A DNA stretch of 64,000 nt from Bacillus sp. UNC438CL73TsuS30 (lineage in GTDB: Bacteria; Bacillota; Bacilli; Bacillales; Cytobacillaceae), in contig NZ_KI535296.1 of the NCBI RefSeq assembly GCF_000482325.1, forward strand, positions 386,854 to 450,853, in the 5' to 3' direction. Position 1 is the stretch's first letter. Every line of letters begins with the position of its first letter. Of the stretch, positions 25,589 to 35,228 are shown piece after piece. The notes below the pieces were generated by a model that did no database searches, was not told the DNA's origin, and saw only the letters and a list, made by a program, of their open reading frames with translations. The position numbers and the translations under genes are program-made.

Positions 25589-25609
25589 GTAAGCGTTAGG
25601 AGGATTACC

Positions 25610-26911
25610 ATGACAACAGAAACGAAATTACCGTTTGATCAGGATTTTGTTCGCTCCTTTTCAAAGCAAGCAGGTGAACCTGCTTGGATGGAAGAGCTCC
25701 GCTTAAAGGCATTAGCTGATGTCAATATACTTCCAATGCCAAGACCGGAAAAAACAAAAATTGATAAATGGAACTTTACCCAATTCACTTCACATACTGT
25801 AAAAAGCGTCCCATTCTCTTCTCTAAATGATTTACCTGAAGAAGTAAAGTCGCTAGTAGCAGAAAATAAAAATCTATACATTCAACGCAATCAAACACCT
25901 GCGTTTTTATCTTTATCAGAAGAACTTAAAAACAAAGGCGTCATTTTCACAGATCTTTTCACTGCCGCAAAAGAGCATGGTGATTTGTTGAAAAAATATT
26001 ACATGACTCAAGCGATTAATGCTGATGAGCATCGCTTGACTGCACTTCATGCAGCTCTTGTAAACGGTGGAGTATTCTTATATATTCCAAAAAACTTAGA
26101 AGTTTCCGAGCCAATTCAGGCTGTTTATTTACATGATGATGCTGAAACGAATCTTTTTAACCATGTCATAGTCGTAGCAGAAGATAATAGTTCTGTTACC
26201 TATGTTGAAAACTATATTTCTACAGTAGATTCAGCTACTGGAATCTTCAATTTAGTGACTGAAGTAGTTGCAAACGCAAATGCCCAAGTTCGATATGGTG
26301 CAGTTGATCATCTTGCAAAAGGGATTACCACTTATGTAAACCGTCGTGGTGTTGCCGGCAGAGATGCCAGAATTGAATGGGCACTTGGTTTAATGAATGA
26401 AGGAAACACCATTTCCGAGAACACCACCAATCTTATTGGTGATGGTTCTTATGGGGATACAAAAACGGTTGTGGTTGGACGTGGTGAACAAACACAAAAT
26501 TTCACAACGAAAATCGTCCACTTTGGCAAGAACACAGAAGGATATATTTTGAAGCATGGTGTTATGAAAGACAGCGCTACATCGATTTTTAATGGAATTG
26601 GTAAAATTGAACATGGTGCATCAAAATCCAATGCCGAACAAGAATCACGTGTGTTGATGCTTAGCGAAAAAGCTCGCGGTGATGCAAACCCAATTCTCTT
26701 GATTGATGAAGATGATGTCACAGCTGGCCACGCTGCTTCTGTTGGTCGTGTTGATAACGTTCAGCTTTACTACTTAATGAGCCGCGGAATTCCAAAAGCG
26801 GAGGCAGAACGATTAGTTATTCATGGATTCCTCGCACCTGTAGTAAATCAACTTCCAATTGAAGGCGTTAAAAAGCAGTTAACTGAAGTGATTGAAAGGA
26901 AAGTGCGTTGA
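25610..26911 (+). CDS. sufD: Fe-S cluster assembly protein SufD
   Basis: A 433-residue beta-helix scaffold subunit with the SufB/SufD core from about residue 150 on. The C-terminal region HAASVGRVDNVQLYYLMSRG is the conserved end that contacts SufC. Iron entry at the SufB-SufD interface is known from E. coli. TAGGAGGAT precedes ATG 25610, and the stop is one nucleotide before sufS. Confidence 0.96.
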   Translation: MTTETKLPFDQDFVRSFSKQAGEPAWMEELRLKALADVNILPMPRPEKTKIDKWNFTQFTSHTVKSVPFSSLNDLPEEVKSLVAENKNLYIQRNQTPAFLSLSEELKNKGVIFTDLFTAAKEHGDLLKKYYMTQAINADEHRLTALHAALVNGGVFLYIPKNLEVSEPIQAVYLHDDAETNLFNHVIVVAEDNSSVTYVENYISTVDSATGIFNLVTEVVANANAQVRYGAVDHLAKGITTYVNRRGVAGRDARIEWALGLMNEGNTISENTTNLIGDGSYGDTKTVVVGRGEQTQNFTTKIVHFGKNTEGYILKHGVMKDSATSIFNGIGKIEHGASKSNAEQESRVLMLSEKARGDANPILLIDEDDVTAGHAASVGRVDNVQLYYLMSRGIPKAEAERLVIHGFLAPVVNQLPIEGVKKQLTEVIERKVR

Positions 26912-26912
26912 G

Positions 26913-28142
26913 ATGAATATCCAAGATATTCGCAAACTGTTTCCGATTCTTGACCAAGAAGTTAATGGTAAGCCACTTGTGTATTTGGATAGTTCCGCAA
27001 CATCGCAAAAGCCTATCCAAGTGATTGAGGCTGTTGAAAAATATTATCGTGAAATCAATTCCAATGTCCATCGTGGTGTGCATACACTAGGTACAAGAGC
27101 AACAGATGCGTACGAAGGTGCGAGGGAAAAGGTTCGCAAGTTTATCAACGCAAAATCAACTCAAGAGATTATTTTTACAAGAGGAACAACGACTTCTATA
27201 AATACGGTTGCAGCTAGCTATGCTGCAGCAAATTTAAAGGAAGGCGATGAAATTGTTATTACCTATATGGAGCACCATAGTAATATTATCCCTTGGCAGC
27301 AGGTTGCCAAACGAACAGGCGCTCAATTAAAATATATTGACCTGCAAGAAGATGGCACCATTTCTCTAGATGATGTCAGGGCGCAGGTTACATCGAATAC
27401 AAAAGTTGTTTCCGTTATGCAAGTTTCAAACGTACTCGGTTCGATTAACCCTGTAAAAGAAATTGCCAAAATTGCTCATGAAAATGGCGCTGTAATGGTG
27501 GTTGACGGAGCCCAAAGTGCACCGCATATGAAAATTGATGTTCAAGATTTAGACTGTGATTTTCTTGCTTTTTCCGGACATAAAATGTGCGCTCCAACGG
27601 GTATCGGCGTTCTTTATGGCAAAAAGGAGCTGCTTGAAAATATGGAGCCAATTGAATTTGGCGGTGAAATGATTGATTTTGTACATTTACAAGAATCAAC
27701 ATGGAAGGAACTGCCGTGGAAATTCGAGGGTGGTACCCCAATCATTGCCGGTGCTGTCGGCCTTGGAGCTGCTATCGACTTTTTAAATGAAGTTGGTTTA
27801 AATAATATTACTGAGTATGAACATAAGCTTGCTGCTTATGCATTAGATAAATTGTCTTCCGTTCCTGGTATTACAATTTATGGACCTCATGATCCAGCAA
27901 AACGTGCAGGCTTGGTTACGTTTAATATCGATGATGTTCATCCACACGATGTTGCAACTGTCCTCGATGCAGAAGGAATTGCCGTCCGTGCAGGACATCA
28001 CTGTGCACAGCCGTTAATGAGATGGCTGAAAGCGACAGCGACAGCACGTGCCAGCTTTTACCTATATAATACGGAAGAAGATATTGATAAACTCGTTGAA
28101 GGGCTTGTCAAAACAAAGGAGTATTTCAGCGATGTCTTCTAA
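26913..28142 (+). CDS. sufS: Cysteine desulfurase SufS
   Basis: A 409-residue class II cysteine desulfurase. The PLP lysine is in FSGHKMCAPTGIG, and the persulfide-forming Cys is in RAGHHCAQPLMRW. It strips sulfur from cysteine and hands it to SufU. ATG 26913 follows AAAGGAAAG in the end of sufD; an in-frame TTG at 26892 is not needed. It overlaps sufU by 11 nt. Confidence 0.97.
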   Translation: MNIQDIRKLFPILDQEVNGKPLVYLDSSATSQKPIQVIEAVEKYYREINSNVHRGVHTLGTRATDAYEGAREKVRKFINAKSTQEIIFTRGTTTSINTVAASYAAANLKEGDEIVITYMEHHSNIIPWQQVAKRTGAQLKYIDLQEDGTISLDDVRAQVTSNTKVVSVMQVSNVLGSINPVKEIAKIAHENGAVMVVDGAQSAPHMKIDVQDLDCDFLAFSGHKMCAPTGIGVLYGKKELLENMEPIEFGGEMIDFVHLQESTWKELPWKFEGGTPIIAGAVGLGAAIDFLNEVGLNNITEYEHKLAAYALDKLSSVPGITIYGPHDPAKRAGLVTFNIDDVHPHDVATVLDAEGIAVRAGHHCAQPLMRWLKATATARASFYLYNTEEDIDKLVEGLVKTKEYFSDVF

Positions 28143-28569
28143 TTTAGATTTAGACGCACTTTACCGAAGAGTTATTATGGACCATTATAAAAGGCCTCGT
28201 AACCGCGGGGTTTTAGAGGATGGCAGTCATACGATTAATATGAACAACCCAACCTGTGGCGATCGCATTCAATTAACCTTTAAGGTGGAAAATGGAATTG
28301 TGGAGGACGCAAGATTTGAGGGCGAAGGCTGTTCGATTTCCATGTCCTCTGCATCGATGATGACGCAGGCTATTAAAGGAAAAAAAGTCGAAGAGGCTTT
28401 AAAACTTTCAAAAATCTTTTCTGATATGATGCAGGGAAAAGAAGTAGATGATGATATTGATTTAGGTGATATTGAAGCACTTCAAGGTGTTTCAAAATTC
28501 CCTGCCAGAATCAAGTGTGCAACCTTAGCATGGAAGGCCATGGAAAAAGGTCTGAAGGAAGAGGAATAA
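28132..28569 (+). CDS. sufU: Zinc-dependent sulfurtransferase SufU
   Basis: 145 residues of the NifU/IscU fold in the SufU variant. The metal and transfer ligands C42, D44, C67 and C129 are in NPTCGDR, EGCSISMSS and IKCATLAW. SufU accepts the persulfide from SufS after zinc-ligand exchange. An 18-20 residue insertion between C67 and C129 compared with IscU marks it as SufU. Start ATG 28132, within the end of sufS, after AAAGGAG. Confidence 0.96.
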   Translation: MSSNLDLDALYRRVIMDHYKRPRNRGVLEDGSHTINMNNPTCGDRIQLTFKVENGIVEDARFEGEGCSISMSSASMMTQAIKGKKVEEALKLSKIFSDMMQGKEVDDDIDLGDIEALQGVSKFPARIKCATLAWKAMEKGLKEEE

Positions 28570-28624
28570 TAATATAACGGTAAGGAGTTCACACCTTACC
28601 TGTTTAAAAGGGAGGAAGACGACG

Positions 28625-30022
28625 ATGGCTAAAAAAATGCCTGAAATCGGTGATTATAAATATGGTTTTGCCGATAAAGACGTTTCCATATTCCGGTCAA
28701 AACGTGGTTTAACACGTGAAATTGTTGAAGAGATTTCAAAAATGAAGAGTGAACCTCAGTGGATGCTTGATTTCCGCTTAAAATCACTTGAGCATTTTTA
28801 TAATATGCCAATGCCACAATGGGGCGGGGACTTAAATTCATTAAACTTCGACGAAATCACTTACTATGTAAAACCATCTGAGAAATCGGAGAAGTCATGG
28901 GACGAAGTACCGGAAGAAATCAAAGCGACATTTGACAAGCTTGGTATTCCAGAAGCAGAACAAAAGTATCTTGCAGGGGTTTCTGCTCAATATGAGTCTG
29001 AGGTTGTTTACCATAACATGAAGGAAGATCTTGAAGAGCTAGGAATCGTATTTAAGGATACTGATTCAGCTCTTAAAGAAAATGAAGATATTTTCCGTGA
29101 GCACTGGGCGAAGGTTATTCCTCCAACTGATAATAAATTTGCTGCATTGAATTCCGCAGTTTGGTCAGGTGGTTCATTTATTTATGTACCGCCGGGTATT
29201 AAAGTGGATACACCATTGCAAGCCTATTTCCGGATTAACTCAGAAAATATGGGCCAATTTGAACGTACTTTAATTATTGTGGATGAAGGTGCAAGTGTAC
29301 ACTATGTAGAAGGATGTACAGCTCCTGTTTATACAACAAACTCCTTACACAGTGCGGTTGTTGAAATCATCGTTAAAAAGGGTGGATATTGCCGTTACAC
29401 TACCATTCAAAACTGGGCTAACAATGTTTATAACCTTGTTACTAAGCGGACCGTATGCGAAGAAAATGCTACAATGGAATGGATTGATGGTAATATCGGT
29501 TCTAAATTAACAATGAAATATCCTGCGGTAATCCTTAAAGGTGAAGGTGCCCGTGGTTTAACTCTATCCATTGCGATTGCCGGCAAAGGTCAAGTCCAAG
29601 ATACAGGCTCTAAGATGATTCATCTAGCACCAAATACATCTTCGACTATTGTATCTAAGTCCATTTCTAAGCATGGCGGAAAAACAAACTATCGTGGTTT
29701 GGTTCATTTCGGCCGGAAAGCTGATGGAGCCCGTGCTAACATTGAGTGTGATACGTTGATAATGGATAATTTATCGACATCCGATACGATTCCATACAAT
29801 GAAGTGTTAAATAACAATATTTCACTTGAGCATGAAGCAAAAGTTTCGAAAGTATCTGAGGAACAGCTCTTCTACTTGATGAGCCGCGGAATTTCTGAAC
29901 AAGAAGCAACTGAAATGATTGTTATGGGCTTCATTGAGCCATTTACAAAAGAATTACCAATGGAATACGCCGTTGAAATGAACAGATTGATCAAGTTCGA
30001 AATGGAAGGTTCTATCGGTTAA
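28625..30022 (+). CDS. sufB: Fe-S cluster assembly protein SufB
   Basis: A 465-residue scaffold subunit. Its N-terminal segment and the beta-helix core with VHYVEGCTAP, ATMEWIDGNIG and the C-terminal EQLFYLMSRGISEQEA are SufB signatures. With SufC and SufD it forms SufBC2D, where the cluster is assembled. GGGAGGAAG precedes ATG 28625. Last gene of the operon, ended by a terminator before tandem array 2. Confidence 0.97.
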   Translation: MAKKMPEIGDYKYGFADKDVSIFRSKRGLTREIVEEISKMKSEPQWMLDFRLKSLEHFYNMPMPQWGGDLNSLNFDEITYYVKPSEKSEKSWDEVPEEIKATFDKLGIPEAEQKYLAGVSAQYESEVVYHNMKEDLEELGIVFKDTDSALKENEDIFREHWAKVIPPTDNKFAALNSAVWSGGSFIYVPPGIKVDTPLQAYFRINSENMGQFERTLIIVDEGASVHYVEGCTAPVYTTNSLHSAVVEIIVKKGGYCRYTTIQNWANNVYNLVTKRTVCEENATMEWIDGNIGSKLTMKYPAVILKGEGARGLTLSIAIAGKGQVQDTGSKMIHLAPNTSSTIVSKSISKHGGKTNYRGLVHFGRKADGARANIECDTLIMDNLSTSDTIPYNEVLNNNISLEHEAKVSKVSEEQLFYLMSRGISEQEATEMIVMGFIEPFTKELPMEYAVEMNRLIKFEMEGSIG

Positions 30023-30025
30023 TAT

Positions 30026-30064
30026 GAAAAATCCGCTTGCTGACTTTGGCAGGCGGATTTTTGT
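30026..30064 (+). terminator. Terminator of the suf operon
   Basis: AAAATCCGC / GCGGATTTT with a second inner pairing TTGC / GCAG-like, then TTTTTGTG. Confidence 0.85.
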
Positions 30065-30113
30065 GTATTAAGTAAAATTTTTTTTATAAAATAATGGGTG
30101 TAACAGGAAAAAA

Positions 30114-30504
30114 AGACGCCAAGGGAGGCTATGGGCGACAAAAGACAAACGGAGCCCGGAGAAAGTGCCGCCAAGGGTGGCTATAGGCGACAAAAGAAAA
30201 GTGGAGCTCGGAGAAAGTGTCGCCAAGGGTGGCTATAGGCGACAAAAGAAAAGTGGAGCCCGGAGAAAGTGTCGTCAAGGAAGGCTATAGGCGACAAAAG
30301 ACAAGCGGAGCCCGGAGAAAGTGTCGCCAAGGAAAGCTATAGGCGACAAAAGACAAGCGGAGCCCGGAAAAAGTGTCGCCAAGGAAAGCAATAGGCGACA
30401 AAAGACAAGTGGAGCCCGGAAAAAGTGTCGCCAAGGAAAGCAATAGGCGACAAAAGACAAGTGGAGCTCGGAGAAAGTGTCGCCAAGGAAAGCTATAGGC
30501 GACG
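30114..30504. repeat. Tandem array 2: eight 52-bp units, GGCGACA / TGTCGCC
   Basis: GGCGACA recurs at 30134, 30186, 30238, 30290, 30342, 30394, 30446 and 30498 (the last ends in G), exactly 52 bp apart. Each is followed by 25 nt, then TGTCGCC (two copies carry single changes, TGCCGCC and TGTCGTC), then 13 nt. The 25-nt segment carries GGAGCCCGG or GGAGCTCGG. Because 52 is not a multiple of three, long minus-strand reading frames here simply cycle through three frames of the same repeat. It fills the gap between the suf terminator and the convergent NERD gene; 30505-30642 shows no further feature. Confidence 0.94.
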
Positions 30505-30642
30505 ATAATAAGAATAAAGTCTACAAAACTGTCCCCAATAAATCTATTGGTAAAAACCTCATTTAAGAATAACAAAATTTTTTCAAAATATTTTTGTCTA
30601 GGGAATAAAAAAGAGCCTATTTAGACCGTTAATAAAAAATAA

Positions 30643-31572
30643 TTATATTTTTAGCTCATAATAAGTCCACTTTCCATAACCGCGAACCTCGAGATTTCTA
30701 CTTAAAATTCTACTAATTCTCCTTTTACATTCAATCATCCGACACCAATCTTGAATGACATTTGCTGTAATATTCATTTGAGGAAAAAGAATCTTAATTT
30801 CTCCCACACACCGCATAACCATTTGTTCAATTCCTTCACTAAACCCGCACAAAGAACAAATAATCTTATTTCCTATAAGGGAAATTGAAAATGAGTCACA
30901 TCTTCGGCAGGTTGGTCCCTTTTTTAACATTTCATAACGATAATTCGGCAATACCTTATAAGGAGACTCATTTAAATGAGACGATAAAACCTGATCAGCA
31001 AATTTGGTATGTTTAATTGTTAATTTTGACTGTTTTCTATTAAATTTTTCCATAAACAGACCAAGTTGTGTTGGGTAGATAATTGGTTTGTTGATTGGGG
31101 ACTGATATAAAGTAAAGTTGGGGTTCATAAAAATAAGATGCGGTTCAATTGGTAAATAACATCCGATACTTTGAAGAAACTGGCGAAGTAATGTTTCATT
31201 CCGTTCCAGTTGATGCAAGGGATTTTTTATATCATTTCCAGATAACATATAAAACTTGCCGGATTCATATTTAAAATTGCCTTCAAAATTTTTTACTTCA
31301 AAAAGGTCAATCGAATCTTGAGAAAAGATGACGGAATCACTTTGAAACGTTGTATTGTTCTGCATGAGTAATAGATCATTGATGATCAGCCTTTCTCCTA
31401 TAAGATTCTCCATTAACCTGTCAAACATCATCTCTCCTTCATAACCTTTTTCCAAGTTGTGATAATATTTTATCTCTTGATCTGATAATTTCATTCTTGC
31501 ATTTAAAATTCGATATATTTTTAATTTATCTGGTTCAAAACGCGGTTTGATCGGCAAAATTGCCATTCTCAC
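30643..31572 (-). CDS. NERD (nuclease-related) domain protein with C-terminal zinc ribbon
   Basis: 309 residues. The NERD domain (about 40-160) has GYEGE (E47), the acidic residue D79 in FQSDSVIF and the FEVKNF motif (E92, K94), the residues expected of a PD-(D/E)xK nuclease-like core. A C-x2-C ... C-x2-C zinc ribbon follows at about 217-237 (CRRC, CSLC). The natural substrate is unknown; DNA is a guess. The start is GTG 31572 with AAGGAGG 6 nt upstream; ATG 31566 is possible. It is a lone minus-strand gene between array 2 and yunF. Confidence 0.8.
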   Translation of the reverse strand: MRMAILPIKPRFEPDKLKIYRILNARMKLSDQEIKYYHNLEKGYEGEMMFDRLMENLIGERLIINDLLLMQNNTTFQSDSVIFSQDSIDLFEVKNFEGNFKYESGKFYMLSGNDIKNPLHQLERNETLLRQFLQSIGCYLPIEPHLIFMNPNFTLYQSPINKPIIYPTQLGLFMEKFNRKQSKLTIKHTKFADQVLSSHLNESPYKVLPNYRYEMLKKGPTCRRCDSFSISLIGNKIICSLCGFSEGIEQMVMRCVGEIKILFPQMNITANVIQDWCRMIECKRRISRILSRNLEVRGYGKWTYYELKI

Positions 31573-31730
31573 AACCTACCTCCTTTTCACCTCTATTTTA
31601 CAAAAAACGAATGGACACTAAATAGTAATTAAATGAACATTTTGTTAAAAATGAAAGCTTCAGCCTCGAAAAATTCAAAACCACACAAAAAATTAGGTTA
31701 TGCTATTATTATAAACGGAGGTGATGTGGA

Positions 31731-32576
31731 TTGATTTACATCGGTGTTACAGGCTGGGGCGATCAAGACAGCCTTTATCAGGGGCAAATATCACCAAGGG
31801 ATAAACTAAAAGAATATGCGGGGCATTTTCCGATTGTTGAGGTTGACTCGGCTTTCTATGCCATCCAGCCACAGCGAAATGCCGAGAAGTGGGTCAATGA
31901 TACACCGGAATCCTTTCAATTTATAGTAAAAGCTTACCAAGGGATGACCGGACATTTGCGTGGCGAAATTCCCTTTCAAAATAAGCAGGAAATGTTCTCG
32001 GCTTTCAAAGATTCCCTTGAACCATACATAAACAAAAATAAATTGGCGATGGTCCTATTTCAATTCCCACCATGGTTTCATTGTACACGTGAAAATGTTG
32101 AATATTTAAGATGGTGTAAAAATGAAATGGGTGAAATCCCTTGTGCACTAGAATTTAGACATCAATCGTGGTTCGCGCCGCAATACCGAATCAAGACACT
32201 TGATTTTATGAAAAATGAAGAATGGATTCATAGCATTTGTGATGAACCGCAATCCGGTGAGGGGTCGATTCCAACCGTTTTAGAAACCCTTGATTCTGAA
32301 CAGGTCTTAGTCCGCTTGCATGGCCGAAATGTTCACGGCTGGCAAAAACGGAATGCCGATAATTGGCGTGAGGTCCGATACCTTTACCGCTATAATCAGC
32401 AGGAACTTGAGGAATGGGCTGCTAACCTAAAAAAATTAGAAACTGAATCCAAGGACGTTTACGTTCTCTTTAATAATAATTCAGGCGGAGACGCGGCGGA
32501 TAATGCGAAAGAAATGATTGACCTGTTAGAAATAGAATATGAAGGTCTTGCCCCAAGGCAATTGGATTTATTTTAA
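31731..32576 (+). CDS. yunF: DUF72 protein YunF
   Basis: A 281-residue TIM-barrel-like DUF72 protein, colinear with B. subtilis YunF: N-terminal IGVTGWGDQDSLY, FYAIQPQRNAEKW and ALEFRHQSWF are family hallmarks. Biochemical role unknown. The start is TTG 31731 after a strong GGAGGTGAT at 31717-31725. First of the yunF-E-D-C gene run. Confidence 0.9.
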   Translation: MIYIGVTGWGDQDSLYQGQISPRDKLKEYAGHFPIVEVDSAFYAIQPQRNAEKWVNDTPESFQFIVKAYQGMTGHLRGEIPFQNKQEMFSAFKDSLEPYINKNKLAMVLFQFPPWFHCTRENVEYLRWCKNEMGEIPCALEFRHQSWFAPQYRIKTLDFMKNEEWIHSICDEPQSGEGSIPTVLETLDSEQVLVRLHGRNVHGWQKRNADNWREVRYLYRYNQQELEEWAANLKKLETESKDVYVLFNNNSGGDAADNAKEMIDLLEIEYEGLAPRQLDLF

Positions 32577-32593
32577 AGAAGGAGAATACAGAA

Positions 32594-33415
32594 ATGGAAT
32601 GGGTTATTTTACTGGTTGTCGGACTTTTAGCCAGTTCTTTAGGTTCGCTAATCGGTCTTGGCGGGGGAATTATTGTCGTTCCAGCGCTTCTCTATTTTGG
32701 TGGATTATCGTGGTTCGGCCATGTTTCACCTCAAGTAGCAGTTGGGACTTCCTTGTTTACAATGATTTTTACCGGTTTATCTTCAACCCTTGCGTATATG
32801 AAACGGAAAACCGTTGATTATAAAAGTGGTCTTATTTTTTTGATTGGAAGCGGGCCCGGAAGTATCTTAGGTGCATGGGTTACTGAAAAATTGAATTTGC
32901 ACTCATTTAGTATCTTTTTTGGAATCTTTATTATTTTCGTATCCATTGTTTTATTGTTAAAGGATAAGTTAAAGCCGATTCCCTACCGTAAAGATAAGGG
33001 GATTGTACGCACCTTTAGAGATAATGAAGGCAAAAGCTATGAATATGGATTCAATCCTTTTGTCGGGATTCTAATCGCTTTTATAGTTGGATTTTTGTCA
33101 GGAATCTTTGGTGTGGGCGGAGGTTCATTAATGGTTCCGACCATGATATTAGTGTTTTTCTTTCCGCCGCATGTTGCGGTGGCAACTTCAATGTTTATGA
33201 TTTTACCAACATCTATCCTCAGTTCGATTACCCATGTGGTTTTAGGAAATGTGAATTGGCTTTATGCTTTAGCATTAATTCCAGGTGCGTGGATCGGGGC
33301 TAAGGTAGGGGTTTATTTAAATTCAAAGCTTAAAAGCAAAACGATTGTTTTGATTTTACGAACGATATTAGTGATTGTTGGGCTTCAACTTATTTATGAA
33401 GGAATTATAGGATAA
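32594..33415 (+). CDS. yunE: TauE/SafE-family membrane exporter YunE
   Basis: 273 residues with about eight membrane segments and two copies of the TauE/SafE repeat, each beginning with a glycine-rich loop (SLIGLGGGIIVVPALL and GIFGVGGGSLMVPTM). The family moves sulfite, sulfonates or similar organic anions. AAGGAG precedes ATG 32594, 17 nt after yunF. Confidence 0.9.
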   Translation: MEWVILLVVGLLASSLGSLIGLGGGIIVVPALLYFGGLSWFGHVSPQVAVGTSLFTMIFTGLSSTLAYMKRKTVDYKSGLIFLIGSGPGSILGAWVTEKLNLHSFSIFFGIFIIFVSIVLLLKDKLKPIPYRKDKGIVRTFRDNEGKSYEYGFNPFVGILIAFIVGFLSGIFGVGGGSLMVPTMILVFFFPPHVAVATSMFMILPTSILSSITHVVLGNVNWLYALALIPGAWIGAKVGVYLNSKLKSKTIVLILRTILVIVGLQLIYEGIIG

Positions 33416-33430
33416 GGAAGAGAACTTAGA

Positions 33431-34783
33431 ATGGAAATCATTCAGATTTATCATACAAATGATATTCATAGCCATTTAGAGCATTGGCCGCGAATTGAGA
33501 AATTTTTATTAACCCAAAAGGAACTTGACCAAAAGCAAGGAGATGAAGTTTTCCTTTTTGATATTGGTGATTTCATCGACCGCTGGCATCCATTATCAGA
33601 GGGAACAAAAGGAAGAGGAAATATTGAACTGTTAAATGGTTGCGGCTATGATGCTGTAACGATTGGTAATAATGAAGGGATTAACCTGCCTTTTTATGAT
33701 TTGGATCATTTATATGATGATGCACAATTTGATGTGTTGCTGGCGAATTTATATAAAGAGGGAAATACGCCTCCTGATTGGGTACAACCCTATAAAATTT
33801 ATCAAACTAAAAAGGGGACCCGAATTGGAGTAATTGGTTTAACTGCACCGTTTACCCATCTTTATCAATTGCTTGGCTGGGAACTTTCTGATCCAATTGA
33901 TGAGTTGAAGAAATGGATGAAAACGTTAAAGGAAAAAAGTGATATCATTCTTTTACTTTCCCATCTAGGTTTAAATGTAGATGAGCAGATAGCGGTAGAT
34001 TTCCCTGAAATAGATGTTATTCTTGGAGGACATACCCACCATATTCTTCAAGAAGGAAAGCAAATAGGTGAAACCCTTCTTGCCGCTGCAGGAAAGTATG
34101 GAAACTATATTGGTCAGGTTACCCTAACATTACAGCCTGACAAAAAAATTGAAAACAAACAGGCGATTCTTTTTCCGTTTGAGACGCTTTCCAAAGTGAA
34201 AAATGAGCAAAGCAAGATTGATGAATTTTTTTCAACTGGCAAGGAGCTCTTAAAAGAAAAAATTACTTTTTTAAATGAACCTTTAGAGGCTAACCCCTTT
34301 GAAAAGACCAAGCTTTCTAGGATATTGTGCCAGGCACTCCGCGAATGGTGCAAGGCAGATTGCGCCTTTATTAATGCAGGATTACTATTAGGCCCGCTAT
34401 CAGGAGAGGTTACTGCAAATGATTTGTTAGCCATTTGCCCCCACCCCATTAATCCTTGTAAGGTAGATCTAACCGGACGTGAATTGCAGGAGGTTCTCGA
34501 AAAAACGAAGGATCCCGATTGGCCGGAAAAGAAAATCCTGGGGCTTGGTTTTAGGGGAACAGTAATGGGAATGATCGTGTATGAGGGGGTCATCTTCCAA
34601 GAGGACACCATCTATATAAATAATGAGAAATTGGATTTTGGAAAAATTTACTCTTTGGCTCTTCCCGATATGTTTACGTTTGGACATTTCTTTGACGAAA
34701 ATTTTAAAAGGAAACCCAAAAAATACTATCTCCCAGAATTCCTACGTGATTTATTGAAATGGAGATTACAATTGGATGCTTAG
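33431..34783 (+). CDS. yunD: 5'-nucleotidase-family metallophosphatase YunD
   Basis: 450 residues. The N-terminal calcineurin-like metallophosphatase domain has HTNDIHSH, DIGDFID, GNNE, LLSHLG and GGHTHH metal-binding motifs; the C-terminal 5'-nucleotidase domain runs from about residue 290. There is no signal peptide, unlike secreted relatives, so it likely acts in the cytoplasm on nucleotides or UDP-sugars. The start is ATG 33431, 15 nt after yunE. Confidence 0.9.
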   Translation: MEIIQIYHTNDIHSHLEHWPRIEKFLLTQKELDQKQGDEVFLFDIGDFIDRWHPLSEGTKGRGNIELLNGCGYDAVTIGNNEGINLPFYDLDHLYDDAQFDVLLANLYKEGNTPPDWVQPYKIYQTKKGTRIGVIGLTAPFTHLYQLLGWELSDPIDELKKWMKTLKEKSDIILLLSHLGLNVDEQIAVDFPEIDVILGGHTHHILQEGKQIGETLLAAAGKYGNYIGQVTLTLQPDKKIENKQAILFPFETLSKVKNEQSKIDEFFSTGKELLKEKITFLNEPLEANPFEKTKLSRILCQALREWCKADCAFINAGLLLGPLSGEVTANDLLAICPHPINPCKVDLTGRELQEVLEKTKDPDWPEKKILGLGFRGTVMGMIVYEGVIFQEDTIYINNEKLDFGKIYSLALPDMFTFGHFFDENFKRKPKKYYLPEFLRDLLKWRLQLDA

Positions 34784-34840
34784 GGTACACACTCTTTTTC
34801 TGGCACTGTCATAAAGTGTAGAAGAAGGGAGTGTGGGAAC

Positions 34841-35143
34841 TTGATTGATCTTTCACCAATTGAATTGAACGGCCATACTTTTTTAGCAGTAACTGTACTG
34901 CTACCAAAAACAACGTTGCTGTCAATCTCAAACGATAAGGGATATATTATGTGCGGTGCCTTAGATGTTGGTTTATTAAATGATCAATTAAAGGATCGTA
35001 AAATTGTTGCCGGCCGGGCAGTAGGAGTAAGAACCATCGACCAGCTCCTTAACGCCCCGCTGGAGTCGGTAACATTTGAGGCTGAGAGCTTAGGGATTTA
35101 TAAAGGCATGATTGGCAGGGACGCCCTGCTGAAAATGATTTAA
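34841..35143 (+). CDS. yunC: DUF1805 protein YunC
   Basis: A 100-residue DUF1805 protein like B. subtilis YunC: a small alpha/beta fold with the conserved MCGALDVGLL and KIVAGRAVGVRTIDQLL segments. Function unknown. The start is TTG 34841 behind AAGGGAGTG. A terminator follows, then tandem array 3. Confidence 0.88.
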   Translation: MIDLSPIELNGHTFLAVTVLLPKTTLLSISNDKGYIMCGALDVGLLNDQLKDRKIVAGRAVGVRTIDQLLNAPLESVTFEAESLGIYKGMIGRDALLKMI

Positions 35144-35175
35144 ACAGCTTGTCTGATGGCAGGCTGTTTTTTATT
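35142..35175 (+). terminator. Terminator of the yunF-yunC run
   Basis: AAACAGC / GCTGTTT with a 14-nt partly paired loop, followed by six T residues. Confidence 0.8.
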
Positions 35176-35228
35176 ATTGGGAATGGACGTATAGACGGAA
35201 TCGATTTAAGAATAGTTTCGTTAAAAGC

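Noticed and set aside
30275..30575. Minus-strand reading frames over array 2 coding for repetitive proteins
   Set aside because: The 52-bp period shifts the frame each unit, so the same DNA is read in three frames; there is no ribosome binding site and no credible start.
34114..34611. Long minus-strand frame (165 codons) inside yunD
   Set aside because: It is antisense to a conserved gene and its composition is not protein-like.
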